Positions 9,106-18,702 of a stretch of DNA of 64,000 nt are shown here, piece by piece; position 1 is the first letter of the stretch; each line of letters starts with the position of its first letter. This DNA comes from Sphingomonadales bacterium 32-65-25. Its GTDB lineage: Bacteria > Pseudomonadota > Alphaproteobacteria > Sphingomonadales > Sphingomonadaceae. The DNA lies in assembly GCA_002280855.1 (NCBI GenBank), contig NCEU01000001.1, positions 124,001 to 188,000 on the forward strand, read 5' to 3'. The notes below the pieces were generated by a model. That model was not told where the DNA came from. It worked only from the letters and a program-made list of their open reading frames with translations, and searched no databases. Position numbers and translations under genes: made by a program.

Positions 9106-10379
9106 CCCGGCAAGTCGCTCGCGTTTAGCGTGTAGCGACCTGAAATCGCCGCTGCTGCCCGCTCGAACAAGCTAATCTGCTCTTCACGATCTTCCGTCAG
9201 ATAACGGGCGTAGACGTAGGGCGGGGACTCCACATTGACCCGTTTGACGAAGAAGATGCCGGCGTTGCCACGCTTCTTCGACAGCTCGATCTGGCGCTTC
9301 GTCTTGGCGGCGAAGTGCCGCTCGATCGCGAAGCCGGCCTGGCGCAGCAGCGCGGAGACGATCAGCGCGTCGGTCTCCAGTTCGGGCGCATCCGCGATGA
9401 CGGTGAACACGTCGTCCGCTGCCGGTTCCGCCACCAGCATCGCCAGCCGCTCGATCCCTGCGGCCCAGCCCACGGCCGGCGTTTCCGGGCCGCCCATATG
9501 GCCGATCAAGCCGTCATAACGCCCGCCGCCCAGCACCGTGCCCTGTGCGCCCAGGCTCTGCGTGATGAATTCGAACACGCTGTGGCGATAATAATCCAAC
9601 CCGCGCACCAACCGTGCATTGCGGGTCCAGGCGATGCCGCTGGCTTGCAGACCGGCCTGCAACCGTTCGAAGAACTGGCCGGCCTCTACCGTGAAATAAT
9701 CGTCGATCTGCGGCGCGTTCGCCACCAGTGCAGCGTCGCCAGCATCCTTGCTGTCGAGGATACGTAGCGGGTTGGCCTCCAGCCGGCGCTGGCTGTCCTC
9801 GCTCAAATCGCCGCGATGCGCGGCGAAATAGGCGGCAACGGCCGCGCTCCACGCCGCGCGGGTTTCCGGATCGCCCATGCTGTTGAGCGTCAACTCCACG
9901 TCGCCGGCTACGCCCAGTTCTTCCAGCAGATGCTGGCCAAGCGCGATCACTTCCACATCGGCGGCCGGTTCGCCCGCGCCCAAGATTTCGGCATCGAGCT
10001 GGTGAAACTGGCGGAAACGGCCTTTTTGCGGGCGTTCATAACGGAACAGTGGGCCCCATGTGGCCAGCTTCAATGGCGCCAATTGCTGCCAGCCATTTTC
10101 GATATAGGCGCGCGCAATGCCGGCGGTGAATTCCGGGCGCAGGCACATGGCATCGCCGCCGCGATCCTGGAATTCATACATTTCCTTGGAAACCACGTCG
10201 GTCGTCTCGCCCAGCGAGCGCGCGAACACGGCGGTCGCTTCGAACACCGGCACTTCCACCCGGCCGAAGCCGTGCAGCTTGCGCACGCGGTTGAAGGTTT
10301 CGATCACATGGTCGAAGCGGGCGGCCGCTTCGCCGATCATGTCCTGCGTGCCGCGGGGTTTCTGGGGTGCCTTGCTCAT
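9102..10379 (-). CDS. hisS: Histidyl-tRNA synthetase
   Basis: Class II aminoacyl-tRNA synthetase that charges tRNA-His, 425 aa. The start at ATG 10379 gives the usual [16 protein letters not shown]. Class II motif 2 is seen around [23 protein letters not shown], and the histidine-binding segment around [13 protein letters not shown]. The HGTP anticodon-binding domain is at the C-terminus ([22 protein letters not shown]). It is the first gene of the hisS-prfA-prmC unit, and the M61 peptidase gene is divergent from it, with 79 bases between the two starts. Confidence 0.97.
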   Translation of the reverse strand: MSKAPQKPRGTQDMIGEAAARFDHVIETFNRVRKLHGFGRVEVPVFEATAVFARSLGETTDVVSKEMYEFQDRGGDAMCLRPEFTAGIARAYIENGWQQLAPLKLATWGPLFRYERPQKGRFRQFHQLDAEILGAGEPAADVEVIALGQHLLEELGVAGDVELTLNSMGDPETRAAWSAAVAAYFAAHRGDLSEDSQRRLEANPLRILDSKDAGDAALVANAPQIDDYFTVEAGQFFERLQAGLQASGIAWTRNARLVRGLDYYRHSVFEFITQSLGAQGTVLGGGRYDGLIGHMGGPETPAVGWAAGIERLAMLVAEPAADDVFTVIADAPELETDALIVSALLRQAGFAIERHFAAKTKRQIELSKKRGNAGIFFVKRVNVESPPYVYARYLTEDREEQISLFERAAAAISGRYTLNASDLPG

Positions 10380-10458
10380 GGCCGCGCCAATAGGGCAGCA
10401 CCGGGATGCGCGCAACGCCCCCCTTCCCTGCCGCGCCGCGCTTCGCTAACCAGCGGCC

Positions 10459-12372
10459 ATGCGCACCTTCCTTCTCCTCGCTTCCGCCCTCATCGCTGCT
10501 CCGGCGCTTGCCCAACGCTCCTTGCCGCAACCGCTGCCGATTGTTGATGCGGTGCCGGCGGCAAAGGACACCCCCTTCCCCGGCACGCTGCGCCTGCATG
10601 TGGATACCACCGATACGCTGCATGGCGTGTTCAAAGTGGAGGAAACCATCCCGGTGCCGCCGGAACTTGCCGGCAGGAAGATGGCGCTGCTGTTCCCGAA
10701 GTGGCTGCCCGGCAAGCACGCCCCGCGCGGTGAGATCGAGAAACTGGCGGGGCTGGAAATCCGTGCCGGCGGCCAACTGCTGCGCTGGCAGCGTGATCCG
10801 GTTGATGTCTATGCCTTCTGGGTGGAGGTGCCGGCCGGTGCAACCGCGCTCGATGTGCGCTTCCAGTTCCTTTCCGCCACTGATGGCCCGCAGGGTCGTA
10901 TCGTGGTGACGCAGGACATGATGAACGTGCAGCCGAACAGCGTCTCGCTCTATCCGGCGGGCTGGTTCACGCGCCAGATCCCGGTGTCGCTCTCCGTCAC
11001 CTGGCCGCAGGGCTGGCAGGCGGGCAGCGCCATGCGGGAAGCCAGCCGCGACGGCAGCCGGGTCTCGTACCAGACAGTCGACTATGAAACCCTGGTGGAC
11101 AGCCCGTTCTTCGCCGGCCGCCATTTCGCCAAGTGGGATCTTGGCCAGAATGTCACGCTCAACGTGGTCGCCGATGATGCGCGCTTCCTGAAGGCGAATG
11201 ACGAACAGATCGGCAAGCACAAGGCGCTCGTCACCCAGGCGGTGAAGCTGTTCGGCACCCGCCAGTTTGATCATTATGATCTGCTGTTGTCGCTCACCGA
11301 AAAGATGGGCGGCATCGGGCTGGAGCATCATCGCTCTTCCGAAAATGGCGTCGATACCGGTTACTTCACCGATTGGGATCGGGGACCGGGCCGCCGCAAC
11401 CTGCTGCCGCACGAATTCACCCACAGCTGGAACGGCAAGCATCGCCGCGGTGCCGATCTGGTCACGCCGGATTTCCGCACGCCGATGCGCAATTCGATGC
11501 TGTGGGTGTATGAAGGGCAAACGCAATTCTGGGGCTATGTGCTGCAGGCGCGTTCCGGGCTGGTGAAGGTGGAAGACACGCTTGATCAGCTCGCCACCAT
11601 CGCCGCCACGCTGGACAACCGCCCGGCGCGCAGCTGGCGCAGCCTGGATGATACCACCAACGATCCGATCATCACGCCGCGCGCGCCCAAGGGCTGGCTC
11701 AGCTTCCAACGCAGCGAGGATTATTACACCGAAGGCTTGCTGATCTGGCTGGAAGCCGATGCCATCATCCGGCGGGAAAGCGGCGGCGCCCGCAGCCTCG
11801 ATGATTTCGCCCGGCGCTTTTTTGGCACCGGAGAGGGTGATTGGGGGGTGAAACCCTATGATTTTGCCAGCCTGGTGGCTGAACTGAACGCGGTGCAGCC
11901 CTATGATTGGGGCAGCCACCTCACCCGACGGTTGACGGAAAAGGCCGATGGCGCGCCGTTGAAGGGCCTGGAACTGGCGGGCTGGAAGCTGGTCTATACC
12001 GACAAGCCCAGTGCCGCCTTCACCGATGCCAACCGGCGGCAGGTCAATCTGCTGTTTTCGGGCGGCCTGCTGCTTGGGCTTGCCGGCAAGGTGGATCAGG
12101 TGCTGTGGAACAGCGCCGCCTATGAAGCTGGCCTGGCCGTGGGCGATGTGCTGCTGGCCGTGAACGAATTGCCGTACAGCGATGATGCGCTGCGGGCCGC
12201 GGTGACGGCGGCAAAGGGCGGAGCCACGCCGATCAAGCTGGTGGTGAAGACCGATGATCGGGTGCGCACCGTGGAGTGGGCATGGACGGGCGGGCTGCGC
12301 TATCCGCGGCTGGAACGCATCGGGGCGGTGAAGCAGACGCCGCTGGAAATGCTGCTCAGCCCGAAGAAGTAG
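10459..12372 (+). CDS. M61 family metallopeptidase with PDZ domain
   Basis: 637 aa, exported: the N-terminus RTFLLLASALIAAPALAQ is a signal peptide. The zinc motif HEFTH is at 318-322 (LLPHEFTHSWNGKHRR), as in M61 glycyl-aminopeptidase-like enzymes, and a downstream glutamate in WVYEGQTQFWG fits the third ligand. A PDZ domain occupies the last 110 or so residues (GKVDQVLWNSAAYEAGLAVGD). Probably periplasmic peptide turnover. It ends 3 bases from the convergent SMR gene. Confidence 0.92.
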   Translation: MRTFLLLASALIAAPALAQRSLPQPLPIVDAVPAAKDTPFPGTLRLHVDTTDTLHGVFKVEETIPVPPELAGRKMALLFPKWLPGKHAPRGEIEKLAGLEIRAGGQLLRWQRDPVDVYAFWVEVPAGATALDVRFQFLSATDGPQGRIVVTQDMMNVQPNSVSLYPAGWFTRQIPVSLSVTWPQGWQAGSAMREASRDGSRVSYQTVDYETLVDSPFFAGRHFAKWDLGQNVTLNVVADDARFLKANDEQIGKHKALVTQAVKLFGTRQFDHYDLLLSLTEKMGGIGLEHHRSSENGVDTGYFTDWDRGPGRRNLLPHEFTHSWNGKHRRGADLVTPDFRTPMRNSMLWVYEGQTQFWGYVLQARSGLVKVEDTLDQLATIAATLDNRPARSWRSLDDTTNDPIITPRAPKGWLSFQRSEDYYTEGLLIWLEADAIIRRESGGARSLDDFARRFFGTGEGDWGVKPYDFASLVAELNAVQPYDWGSHLTRRLTEKADGAPLKGLELAGWKLVYTDKPSAAFTDANRRQVNLLFSGGLLLGLAGKVDQVLWNSAAYEAGLAVGDVLLAVNELPYSDDALRAAVTAAKGGATPIKLVVKTDDRVRTVEWAWTGGLRYPRLERIGAVKQTPLEMLLSPKK

Positions 12373-12375
12373 GTT

Positions 12376-12702
12376 CTAGCCTAGCGCCTTCAGCCCGACG
12401 ATGCAGCCAATCAATCCGGCGATCAGCAGGCCGCGCACGATCGACATCGGTTCGGCATAGAAGGCCACACCGATGATTGCGGTGGCCGCCGCGCCGATTC
12501 CGGCCCATACCGCATAGGCGGTGCCCATTGGAATTTGCCGCCCGGCCAGCGCCAGCAGGCCCATGGAGGCGGTGACCGAGAGCAGGAAGGCGATCAGCGC
12601 GCCGATATTGCGGCCGCCATCGATATGGCGCAGCGCCGTGGTGAAACCCGCTTCACACAAGCCGCCCGCCAACAGTGCCACCCAGGGCCCGATCATCGCC
12701 AT
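12376..12702 (-). CDS. Small multidrug resistance (SMR) family transporter, SugE-like
   Basis: 108 aa with four hydrophobic helices, the SMR layout. The conserved glutamate of helix 1 is present in LLAGGLCEAGFTTAL and helix 3 reads GTAYAVWAGIGAAATAIIG, a strong family signature. SMR proteins export quaternary ammonium compounds, guanidinium or similar cations in exchange for protons. The start MAMIGPW at 12702 is chosen; the open frame continues upstream through the opposite strand of ppa and is not coding. It stands alone, divergent from ppa. Confidence 0.9.
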   Translation of the reverse strand: MAMIGPWVALLAGGLCEAGFTTALRHIDGGRNIGALIAFLLSVTASMGLLALAGRQIPMGTAYAVWAGIGAAATAIIGVAFYAEPMSIVRGLLIAGLIGCIVGLKALG

Positions 12703-12792
12703 TTCCGTTCCTTCCGCGTCAATTGGACCGTGGACAAGAGTGTCGCAGCCCCGTAACCCGCGCCCGAGAAGAACATAGGAGGATCCAGTCCC

Positions 12793-13377
12793 ATGCGTAT
12801 CGACGCGATTCCGATTGGCGTTGCCCCGCCGCACGATGTCAATGTTGTCATCGAATGCCCGATGGGCGGTGAACCGGTGAAATATGAGCTGGACAAGGCG
12901 AGTGGCGCGTTGTTCATCGATCGCATCCTGCACACGCCAATGCGTTATCCGTGCAATTATGGCTTCATCCCGCACACGCTGGCCGATGATGGCGATCCCA
13001 TCGATGCGCTGATCGTGGCGCGCACGCCGTTCATGCCCGGCTCCATCGCCCGCGTGCGCCCCGTGGGCGTGCTGATGATGGAAGATGATGGCGGCGGCGA
13101 TGCCAAGCTGATCTGCGTTTCCGTCAACAAGGTCTATCCCTACTACGACGATGTGCATGAATATACCGATCTGCCCAAGATCGTGCTCGATCAGATCGAG
13201 CATTTCTTCAGCCACTACAAGGATCTGGAGCCCGGCAAGTGGGTGAAGTGCCAGGGCTTTGAAGGCAAGGCCACGGCCGAGCGCCTGATCATGGAATCGA
13301 TCGAGCGCTACAATGCCGAAAAGGAAGGCCGCCTGATGGTCGAGCACAAGGAACATCCGGGCGCACCGCGGGCCTGA
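12793..13377 (+). CDS. ppa: Inorganic pyrophosphatase (family I)
   Basis: Cytoplasmic soluble pyrophosphatase, 194 aa, that hydrolyses PPi from biosynthesis and drives those reactions forward. The family I signature is present as DDGDPIDALIVAR, with upstream YPCNYGFIPHT. A strong ribosome site AGGAGGA (12777-12783) precedes ATG 12793. The gene is followed by a clear hairpin terminator. Confidence 0.96.
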   Translation: MRIDAIPIGVAPPHDVNVVIECPMGGEPVKYELDKASGALFIDRILHTPMRYPCNYGFIPHTLADDGDPIDALIVARTPFMPGSIARVRPVGVLMMEDDGGGDAKLICVSVNKVYPYYDDVHEYTDLPKIVLDQIEHFFSHYKDLEPGKWVKCQGFEGKATAERLIMESIERYNAEKEGRLMVEHKEHPGAPRA

Positions 13378-13397
13378 GCCTCGGCGCTGCGTACAAG

Positions 13398-13427
13398 AAA
13401 GGGCGGTCCGTTTGGGCCGCCCTTTTC
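13398..13427. terminator. Rho-independent terminator (ppa / GNAT, convergent)
   Basis: Nine-base perfect stem AAAGGGCGG (13398-13406) with CCGCCCTTT (13417-13425) and a T-run. The flanking A-run lets it work for the convergent GNAT gene too. Confidence 0.85.
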
Positions 13428-13438
13428 TGTTCGTGGCG

Positions 13439-13909
13439 CTACCCGGCTGCCAGCGCCGTGAGCGCTTCGCCTTCCACCCGCATCACCGTCCATTCGTCCA
13501 TCAACTTCGCGCCAATCGCCTTGTAGAAGCCGATGGCCGGCGTGTTCCAATCAAGCACGCTCCATTCGAAGCGGGCATAGCCGCGCGCCACGGCCAAGCC
13601 GGCCAGATGCACGAGCAGCGCCTTGCCCAGCCCGGAACCGCGTGCGGCGGGCATCACGAACAGATCTTCGAGATAGAGGCCGGGCTTGCCCGTCCAGGTC
13701 GAGAAATTGGTGAAGAACAGCGCCATGCCCACCGGCAACCCATCCTGCTCGGCCAGCACGCACTCCGCTGCAGGGCGTTCGCCAAACAAGGCGCGCGCCA
13801 GATCATCGTGCGTGGCCTTCACCGCATCGGGCTCTTTTTCGTAGATCGCCAGCTCGACGATCAGGCGGTGGATGGCAGGGATATCGGCAGGGGTGGCGGC
13901 GCGGATCAT
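13439..13909 (-). CDS. GNAT family N-acetyltransferase (diamine acetyltransferase-like)
   Basis: 156 aa. The acetyl-CoA loop is ARGSGLGKALL and motif A/B continues as WSVLDWNTPAIGFYKAIGA. The segment GLYLEDLFVMPAARGSGLG resembles spermidine/thialysine acetyltransferases, so a small amine may be the substrate; this is inference from resemblance only. It lies 21 bases after the 55-codon membrane protein gene, as the last gene of the ispG unit. Confidence 0.88.
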   Translation of the reverse strand: MIRAATPADIPAIHRLIVELAIYEKEPDAVKATHDDLARALFGERPAAECVLAEQDGLPVGMALFFTNFSTWTGKPGLYLEDLFVMPAARGSGLGKALLVHLAGLAVARGYARFEWSVLDWNTPAIGFYKAIGAKLMDEWTVMRVEGEALTALAAG

Positions 13910-13930
13910 GGCTGCCGCATTGGCGGGAGT

Positions 13931-14098
13931 TCAGGCGCGGCGCAACCCCCTCAGCCACAGGGCCAACCCGGCCAGGCTCCAAGCCGCCAGCAAAGCCAGC
14001 ACCGCCGGCTGCCACTTTTCGTCAATCAACCAGACCAGCGCCGCCATCTTGGCGAGGCCGACACCCAGCCAAAGCCCGGCGCTGGCCAGACGGATCAC
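13931..14098 (-). CDS. Small membrane protein, 55 aa
   Basis: GTG start at 14098 overlapping the preceding stop as GTGA, which supports it as a real, coupled gene. The peptide begins VIRLASAGLWLGVGL and has two hydrophobic stretches (roughly residues 5-24 and 31-49) with a basic end (WLRGLRRA). No recognisable family. Probably inner membrane, and possibly a partner of the 109-aa membrane protein encoded just upstream. Confidence 0.6.
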   Translation of the reverse strand: MIRLASAGLWLGVGLAKMAALVWLIDEKWQPAVLALLAAWSLAGLALWLRGLRRA

Positions 14099-14424
14099 AG
14101 CATCCGCCCCATCGCCTTGAACATCCACATCACGCTGAAGAAGGCGAGGCTGACCGATGGCACCGCGAATACCCAGTAACGCGCGCCCCGGTCCACCCGA
14201 TCCGGCATCCACAGCCGCTTCAGCAGCCAGGCCAGCGCCGCCGGGCCGGTGAGACCAGCGATCCACGTGATGCGGTCGCCATCAAAGCCGAGGCCGATGG
14301 CTTCCAGCAGCACGACCAGCGCACCCAGCCCAAAACACCAGAGCGCGACGGCATAGCCATAGGCCACCGCCTGCTGGCGCACGGGTTCTTCCACCCGGCG
14401 CGGCCGGGGCGGGCCACCATGCAT
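14095..14424 (-). CDS. Small membrane protein, 109 aa, unknown function
   Basis: Begins 4 bases after the ispG stop (ATG 14424). A basic N-terminus (RPRRVEEPVRQQAVAYGYA) is followed by three hydrophobic segments: VALWCFGLGALVVLLEAIGL, ITWIAGLTGPAALAWLL and YWVFAVPSVSLAFFSVMWMF. I do not recognise a family. Tight spacing to ispG on one side and to the 55-aa protein on the other suggests co-expression with isoprenoid synthesis, but a functional link is only inferred. Confidence 0.7.
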   Translation of the reverse strand: MHGGPPRPRRVEEPVRQQAVAYGYAVALWCFGLGALVVLLEAIGLGFDGDRITWIAGLTGPAALAWLLKRLWMPDRVDRGARYWVFAVPSVSLAFFSVMWMFKAMGRML

Positions 14425-14427
14425 TGT

Positions 14428-15552
14428 TTACGCTGCCGCTGCCGCAGCTGCGGCGTTGATGGCGTCGATCTCGGCGGCCTTGGCCTCGACCAGCTTGACG
14501 ATGTGTTCCAGCATCTGCTCGCTGTCGATCACATGATCGCTGATGCCCGAAAGGAACACGGCGTGACGGCCATTGCCGCCGCCGGTCAGGCCGATATCGG
14601 TTTCGCGCGCTTCGCCGGGGCCATTGACGACGCAACCCAGCACCGAAAGCGACAGCGGCGTGGTGATGTGCGCGAGGCGCGTCTCCAGCGCTTCCACGGT
14701 GCGTACCACATCGAAACCTTGGCGGGCACACGACGGGCACGACACGATGCGCACGCCGCGGGCGCGGATGCCGAGCGACTTCAGGATGTGATAGCCCACC
14801 TTCACTTCCTCCACCGGATCGGCGGAGAGCGAGACGCGGATGGTATCACCCACCCCGGCCCACAGCAGCATGCCCATGCCGATGGAGGATTTCACCGTGC
14901 CGCCCTGCAGGCCGCCGGCTTCGGTGATGCCCAGGTGCAGCGGATAATCACACACTTCGGCAAGGCCGTTATAGGCCGCAACCGCCAGGAACACGTCGCT
15001 GGCCTTCACGCTGATCTTGAACTCGTGGAAATCCTCGTCCTGAAGATATTTCATGTGCTCAAGCGCGCTTTCCACCAGCGCTTCCGGGCAGGGCTCGCCA
15101 TATTTTTCGAGCAGATGCTTTTCGAGGCTGCCGGCATTCACGCCGATGCGGATGGCGCAGCCGTTGGCCTTGGCGGCGTTCACCACTTCGCGGATGCGTT
15201 CGCGGCTGCCGATGTTGCCGGGGTTGATGCGCAGGCAGGCGGCACCAGCGTCAGCCGCTTCCAGCGCGCGCTTGTAGTGGAAATGGATGTCCGCCACGAT
15301 CGGCACCTTGGCGGCGCGCGTGATGGCACGGAACGCCGCGGTGGCTTCCTTGGTCGGGCAGCTCACCCGGATGATATCGGCGCCCACATCCTCGCAGGCG
15401 CGGATCTGATCGATCGTCGCGCCGGCGTCTTCGGTGGGGGTGTTGGTCATGGTCTGCACGGCGATCGGGGCATCCCCGCCCACCGGCACCTTGCCCACCA
15501 TGATCTGCCGGCTCTTGCGGCGGGTGATGTCACGCCAGGGACGCACGCTCAT
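14428..15552 (-). CDS. ispG: 4-hydroxy-3-methylbut-2-enyl diphosphate synthase (flavodoxin type)
   Basis: Penultimate enzyme of the MEP isoprenoid pathway, 374 aa; reduces MEcPP to HMBPP with a 4Fe-4S cluster. N-terminal TIM barrel from [18 protein letters not shown], and cluster cysteines in the C-terminal part around [12 protein letters not shown] and [11 protein letters not shown]. An alanine run closes the protein. First gene of a unit ispG-109aa-55aa-GNAT on the minus strand, divergent from the NUDIX gene. Confidence 0.97.
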   Translation of the reverse strand: MSVRPWRDITRRKSRQIMVGKVPVGGDAPIAVQTMTNTPTEDAGATIDQIRACEDVGADIIRVSCPTKEATAAFRAITRAAKVPIVADIHFHYKRALEAADAGAACLRINPGNIGSRERIREVVNAAKANGCAIRIGVNAGSLEKHLLEKYGEPCPEALVESALEHMKYLQDEDFHEFKISVKASDVFLAVAAYNGLAEVCDYPLHLGITEAGGLQGGTVKSSIGMGMLLWAGVGDTIRVSLSADPVEEVKVGYHILKSLGIRARGVRIVSCPSCARQGFDVVRTVEALETRLAHITTPLSLSVLGCVVNGPGEARETDIGLTGGGNGRHAVFLSGISDHVIDSEQMLEHIVKLVEAKAAEIDAINAAAAAAAA

Positions 15553-15654
15553 GCCAAATGGCTCCTTCGTTCAATCGCCCTGCCCGGCGCGCATCTGTTG
15601 GTGGCGCGCGTTGCGGCGCGCGACGCCCCTGCCCGATAGCACAGGGATGCAGCC

Positions 15655-16494
15655 ATGCAAGACGCGGCTTATCATCGCCGCATGACTGAACCCGCCAAAC
15701 CCGTTTCCATCCAGGCTGCCACCGTGGTTCTGGCCCGCGAAGGGCCGGGCGGCGTGCCCGAATTTCTGCTGGTGCAACGCGGCGAACAACTCGCCTTTGC
15801 CGGCGGCGCGCTGGTGTTCCCCGGCGGCCGGGTGGATGCCGCCGATATCCACATCGCCCGCAATGAACTGCTGGCCATGGGCTTTGATGGTCTTGAGGAT
15901 CTCGACGCCGCCGCCCGCATCACCTGCGCCCGCGAAGCGCTGGAGGAAACCGGCGTGCTGCTGACCGAAGGCCCCCACCCCGACGAAGCCGCGCTGGCCC
16001 ATGCCCGCTCCCTGCTCGCCGCCGGGCCCGATGAAGCCGAGGCTGTGGGCTTTGCCGGCATGCTGGGCGCCATGGGCCACAAGGTGGACGCCGCCCGCTT
16101 CATCCCCTTCGCTCGTTGGGAGCCGCCATCGGCTGCCGCCATCGTCCGCCGGTTCGACACGCGCTTCTATCTGGCTGATGCCGGCCGGTCCGCCAGTGCG
16201 GTGATCAGCCCCGATGGCTTCGAAGCGCAGGCGCTGCGCTGGACAACGGCGGCGCAGGCCATCGCCGATTATGACGCTGGCACCGCGGCCATGGTCTTCC
16301 CCACCTGGTGCAACATGCACCGGCTGGCGCAATATCAAACGCTGGCCACACTGTTCGAACGGGTGAGCGCCCTGCCCGCACCCTATGTGCAGCCGGCGTT
16401 CGAGACGATTGATGGCGAACCCTGGCTCACCATCCCGGAAGGCATCGATTATCCGGTCACGCGCGACCGGGTTAACAATCTGCGCCGGGAATAG
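15655..16494 (+). CDS. NUDIX hydrolase family protein
   Basis: 279 aa. The NUDIX box is split: GGRVDAAD near residue 57 and, after an insertion of about 25 residues, the helix CAREALEETGVLL. An insertion inside the box is known in the NUDT19-like/coenzyme A diphosphatase-like subgroup. Start ATG 15655 has a ribosome site (AGGGA) at good distance; ATG 15682 (MTEPAKP) is an alternative that loses nine residues. The substrate is not evident. Confidence 0.85.
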   Translation: MQDAAYHRRMTEPAKPVSIQAATVVLAREGPGGVPEFLLVQRGEQLAFAGGALVFPGGRVDAADIHIARNELLAMGFDGLEDLDAAARITCAREALEETGVLLTEGPHPDEAALAHARSLLAAGPDEAEAVGFAGMLGAMGHKVDAARFIPFARWEPPSAAAIVRRFDTRFYLADAGRSASAVISPDGFEAQALRWTTAAQAIADYDAGTAAMVFPTWCNMHRLAQYQTLATLFERVSALPAPYVQPAFETIDGEPWLTIPEGIDYPVTRDRVNNLRRE

Positions 16495-16556
16495 CGGGGG
16501 GTTGCGCCTGCCTCAGCCGTTGATAGGGTGCCCGCTTTCATCCGGAGTTTGATTTA

Positions 16557-16826
16557 ATGCGCCTGTTCCTTGCTCTCGCCCTGCTCGCCGCCACCCCGGC
16601 CTTCGCGCAGGCAGCAGCGCCCGCTACCCCGCGCGAACGCCTGATCGCTGCCGATGCCAACAAGGATGGCAAATGGAGCAAGGAAGAATGGCTCGCTGCT
16701 GGCCGCCGCGAAATGGGGTTTGCCATGATCGATGCCGACAAGGACGGGTTCGTCACCCAGCCTGAGCTGATGGAAGGCATGAAGCGCATGCAGGCCATGG
16801 GGATGAGCCCGCCGCCGCAGGATTGA
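16557..16826 (+). CDS. Secreted EF-hand calcium-binding protein, small
   Basis: 89 aa with a signal peptide (RLFLALALLAATPAFAQA). Two EF-hand loops are visible: DANKDGKWSKEEW (residues 38-50) and DADKDGFVTQPEL (residues 61-73), each with acidic residues at positions 1, 3 and 5 and a glutamate at 12. Probably a periplasmic calcium-binding protein of the type common in sphingomonads. It ends 11 bases from the convergent carboxyltransferase gene. Confidence 0.85.
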   Translation: MRLFLALALLAATPAFAQAAAPATPRERLIAADANKDGKWSKEEWLAAGRREMGFAMIDADKDGFVTQPELMEGMKRMQAMGMSPPPQD

Positions 16827-16837
16827 GGCACGCCCCC

Positions 16838-18412
16838 TCAGGGCCGCAACCCCCGCCCCTTCGCCCCCGGCTTCAACGCCCGCTGCGCCATGTTGGCAAA
16901 CCGGCACAGTTCCGATCGGGTGGTCCGCGGATCAATGATCGCCTCCACGCCGAACTTTTCGGCCGTGCGGAACGGCGATCGCACCTGTTCAAGCCGCGCC
17001 TTGATCTCGGCCAGCTTCGCCGCCGGGTCGTCCGCGGCTTCCAGATCGGCCCGATAGGCCGCTTCCAACCCGCCGGCGATCGGCAGCGAACCCCAATCGC
17101 CCGACGGCCATGCCATCCGCCAGCGGAAACGGTCCGCCGGCGCGTGGCCGCTGCCGGCCATGCCATAGGCCTTGCGCATCACCACGCAGGCCCAGGGTAC
17201 GGATGATTGATATATGGCCGCTAACGCTCTGGAACCCCAGCGAATTGTCGCCTCTTCCTCCGCCCGGCGCCCGATCAGGAAGCCGGGATTATCAACCAGC
17301 TGGATGATCGGCAGATGGAAGGTATCGGCCAGATCGACCATGCGTTCGACCTTGCGCGCGGTCGCCGCCGTCCACAGCCCACCAAGGCTTTCCGGGTTCG
17401 AAGCCACGATCGCCACCGGCCAGCCATCCAGCCGGGCCAGCCCCGTCACCACGCCGGTGCCCCACTCCCGCCCGATCTCGAACCAGCTGCCTTTATCAAC
17501 CACCGCTTCCACGATCGGCCGCACCGGATAGAGCCGGCGCGGATCACGCGGCACCGCATCGATCAGCCATTCCTCGGCACGGTCCGCCGGATCGCGGTTG
17601 GCGGCGCGCGCCGGCAGTTCCTCCACCGAGGACGGCAGGTAAGACAGGAACCAGCGCGTGCGGGCATAGGCTTCCGCTTCGCTCGCCACCCGATCATCCA
17701 CGGCGCCATTGGCAGCATGGATGGCCGCGCCGCCCAGTTCCTCTTTGGTGCGATGCTCACCCGCAGCGGCCACCACCGGCGGCCCGGCGACGAACATCTG
17801 GGCCAGGCCATCCACCAGCAGCGAATAATGCGCCATCACCATCCGCCCGGCACCCAGCCCGGCCACCGGCCCCAGCCCCAGTGCCACCACCGGCACCTTG
17901 GAAAGGTTGGCGGTCATCAACTCCCAGCCGGGGATCTCGGGGATATAGGTGTAGCCGGCGCTTTCCAGCGTGCGCACACTGCCGCCGCCGCCAGTGCCTT
18001 CGATCATGCGGATCAGCGGCAGGCGATATTCGCTGGCCAATTGCTCGGCGGCGATCAGCTTGCGGTGCAGGCTGGCATCAGCCGCGCCGCCGCGGACGGT
18101 GAAATCATCGGCGGTCGCCACCACCGGCCGGCCATCGATCGTGGCATTGCCAAACAGGAAATTCGCCGGCTGGAACCCGGTCATCTCGCCGGTATCGTCA
18201 TAACGGGCAAAACCAGCCAACTCGCCCACCTCGTGGAAGCTGCCGGGATCGACCAGCGCCGCCAGCCGTTCGCGCACGTTCAACTTGCCCTGGTCGCGTT
18301 GGCGCGTGAGTTTCTCAGGCCCGCCCATGCCATGAGCGGCAATGCGGCGGCGACCCAGCTCATCAATCTCTGATTCCCAGCCCATCAGCCTATCAAGCCT
18401 CATCTCAATCAT
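16838..18412 (-). CDS. Acyl-CoA carboxylase carboxyltransferase (beta) subunit family
   Basis: 524 aa from ATG 18412 (MIEMRLDRLMGWESEID); ATG 18403 is an alternative. It belongs to the biotin-dependent carboxyltransferase family: KLTRQRDQGKLNVRERLAALVDPGSF at the N-terminus is the usual beta-subunit opening, the oxyanion-hole region is glycine-rich (EGTGGGGSV), and the second crotonase domain has VDNPGFLIGRRAEEEA. Propionyl-, methylcrotonyl- or geranyl-CoA could be the acceptor. No biotin carboxylase or biotin-carrier gene is near, so the partner is elsewhere. The frame stays open upstream to 18670 but that part has no family resemblance. Confidence 0.87.
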   Translation of the reverse strand: MIEMRLDRLMGWESEIDELGRRRIAAHGMGGPEKLTRQRDQGKLNVRERLAALVDPGSFHEVGELAGFARYDDTGEMTGFQPANFLFGNATIDGRPVVATADDFTVRGGAADASLHRKLIAAEQLASEYRLPLIRMIEGTGGGGSVRTLESAGYTYIPEIPGWELMTANLSKVPVVALGLGPVAGLGAGRMVMAHYSLLVDGLAQMFVAGPPVVAAAGEHRTKEELGGAAIHAANGAVDDRVASEAEAYARTRWFLSYLPSSVEELPARAANRDPADRAEEWLIDAVPRDPRRLYPVRPIVEAVVDKGSWFEIGREWGTGVVTGLARLDGWPVAIVASNPESLGGLWTAATARKVERMVDLADTFHLPIIQLVDNPGFLIGRRAEEEATIRWGSRALAAIYQSSVPWACVVMRKAYGMAGSGHAPADRFRWRMAWPSGDWGSLPIAGGLEAAYRADLEAADDPAAKLAEIKARLEQVRSPFRTAEKFGVEAIIDPRTTRSELCRFANMAQRALKPGAKGRGLRP

Positions 18413-18702
18413 TGATAAGTCACCATCGTGGCAGGCCTTACCAACGGCGAAAAGCCCATGTTTGGAGAGGATATCCCGCCCTGGGTCGATCCAGGGTGAT
18501 TCGCCGCTGATCGGGATTCGCTGAGCTTGGGCATAGGGTTTGACTCGTAAATTCAATAAACCTTGCCAAACCATTGCAAAATGATTTAGATAACGTTGAT
18601 TTCGGTGCCCAGTCGGCATCAAAACGTGTGTTTTGCCTTGTTTCCCTGTGGGGAAAGGCTCATAAATCACCTTGGTTTCTAGCGTCGCATGGGGTCGCGG
18701 CT
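18413..18702. other. Divergent promoter region, AT-richer than surroundings
   Basis: This 290-bp gap separates the divergent carboxyltransferase and HTH genes. It is visibly AT-richer than the flanks, especially 18545-18600. It holds a short palindrome CCCTGG-N6-CCAGGG and a small hairpin TTTCCC/GGGGAAA near 18645. I see no gene; promoters for both neighbours presumably lie here. Confidence 0.4.

Noticed and set aside
10380..11919. Minus-strand open frame running from hisS across the M61 peptidase gene
   Set aside because: Antisense to a gene with a clear HEFTH motif and signal peptide; no domain in the shadow frame.
18413..18670. 86-residue N-terminal extension of the carboxyltransferase
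   Set aside because: No resemblance to the family; AT-richer and more likely promoter for the divergent genes.
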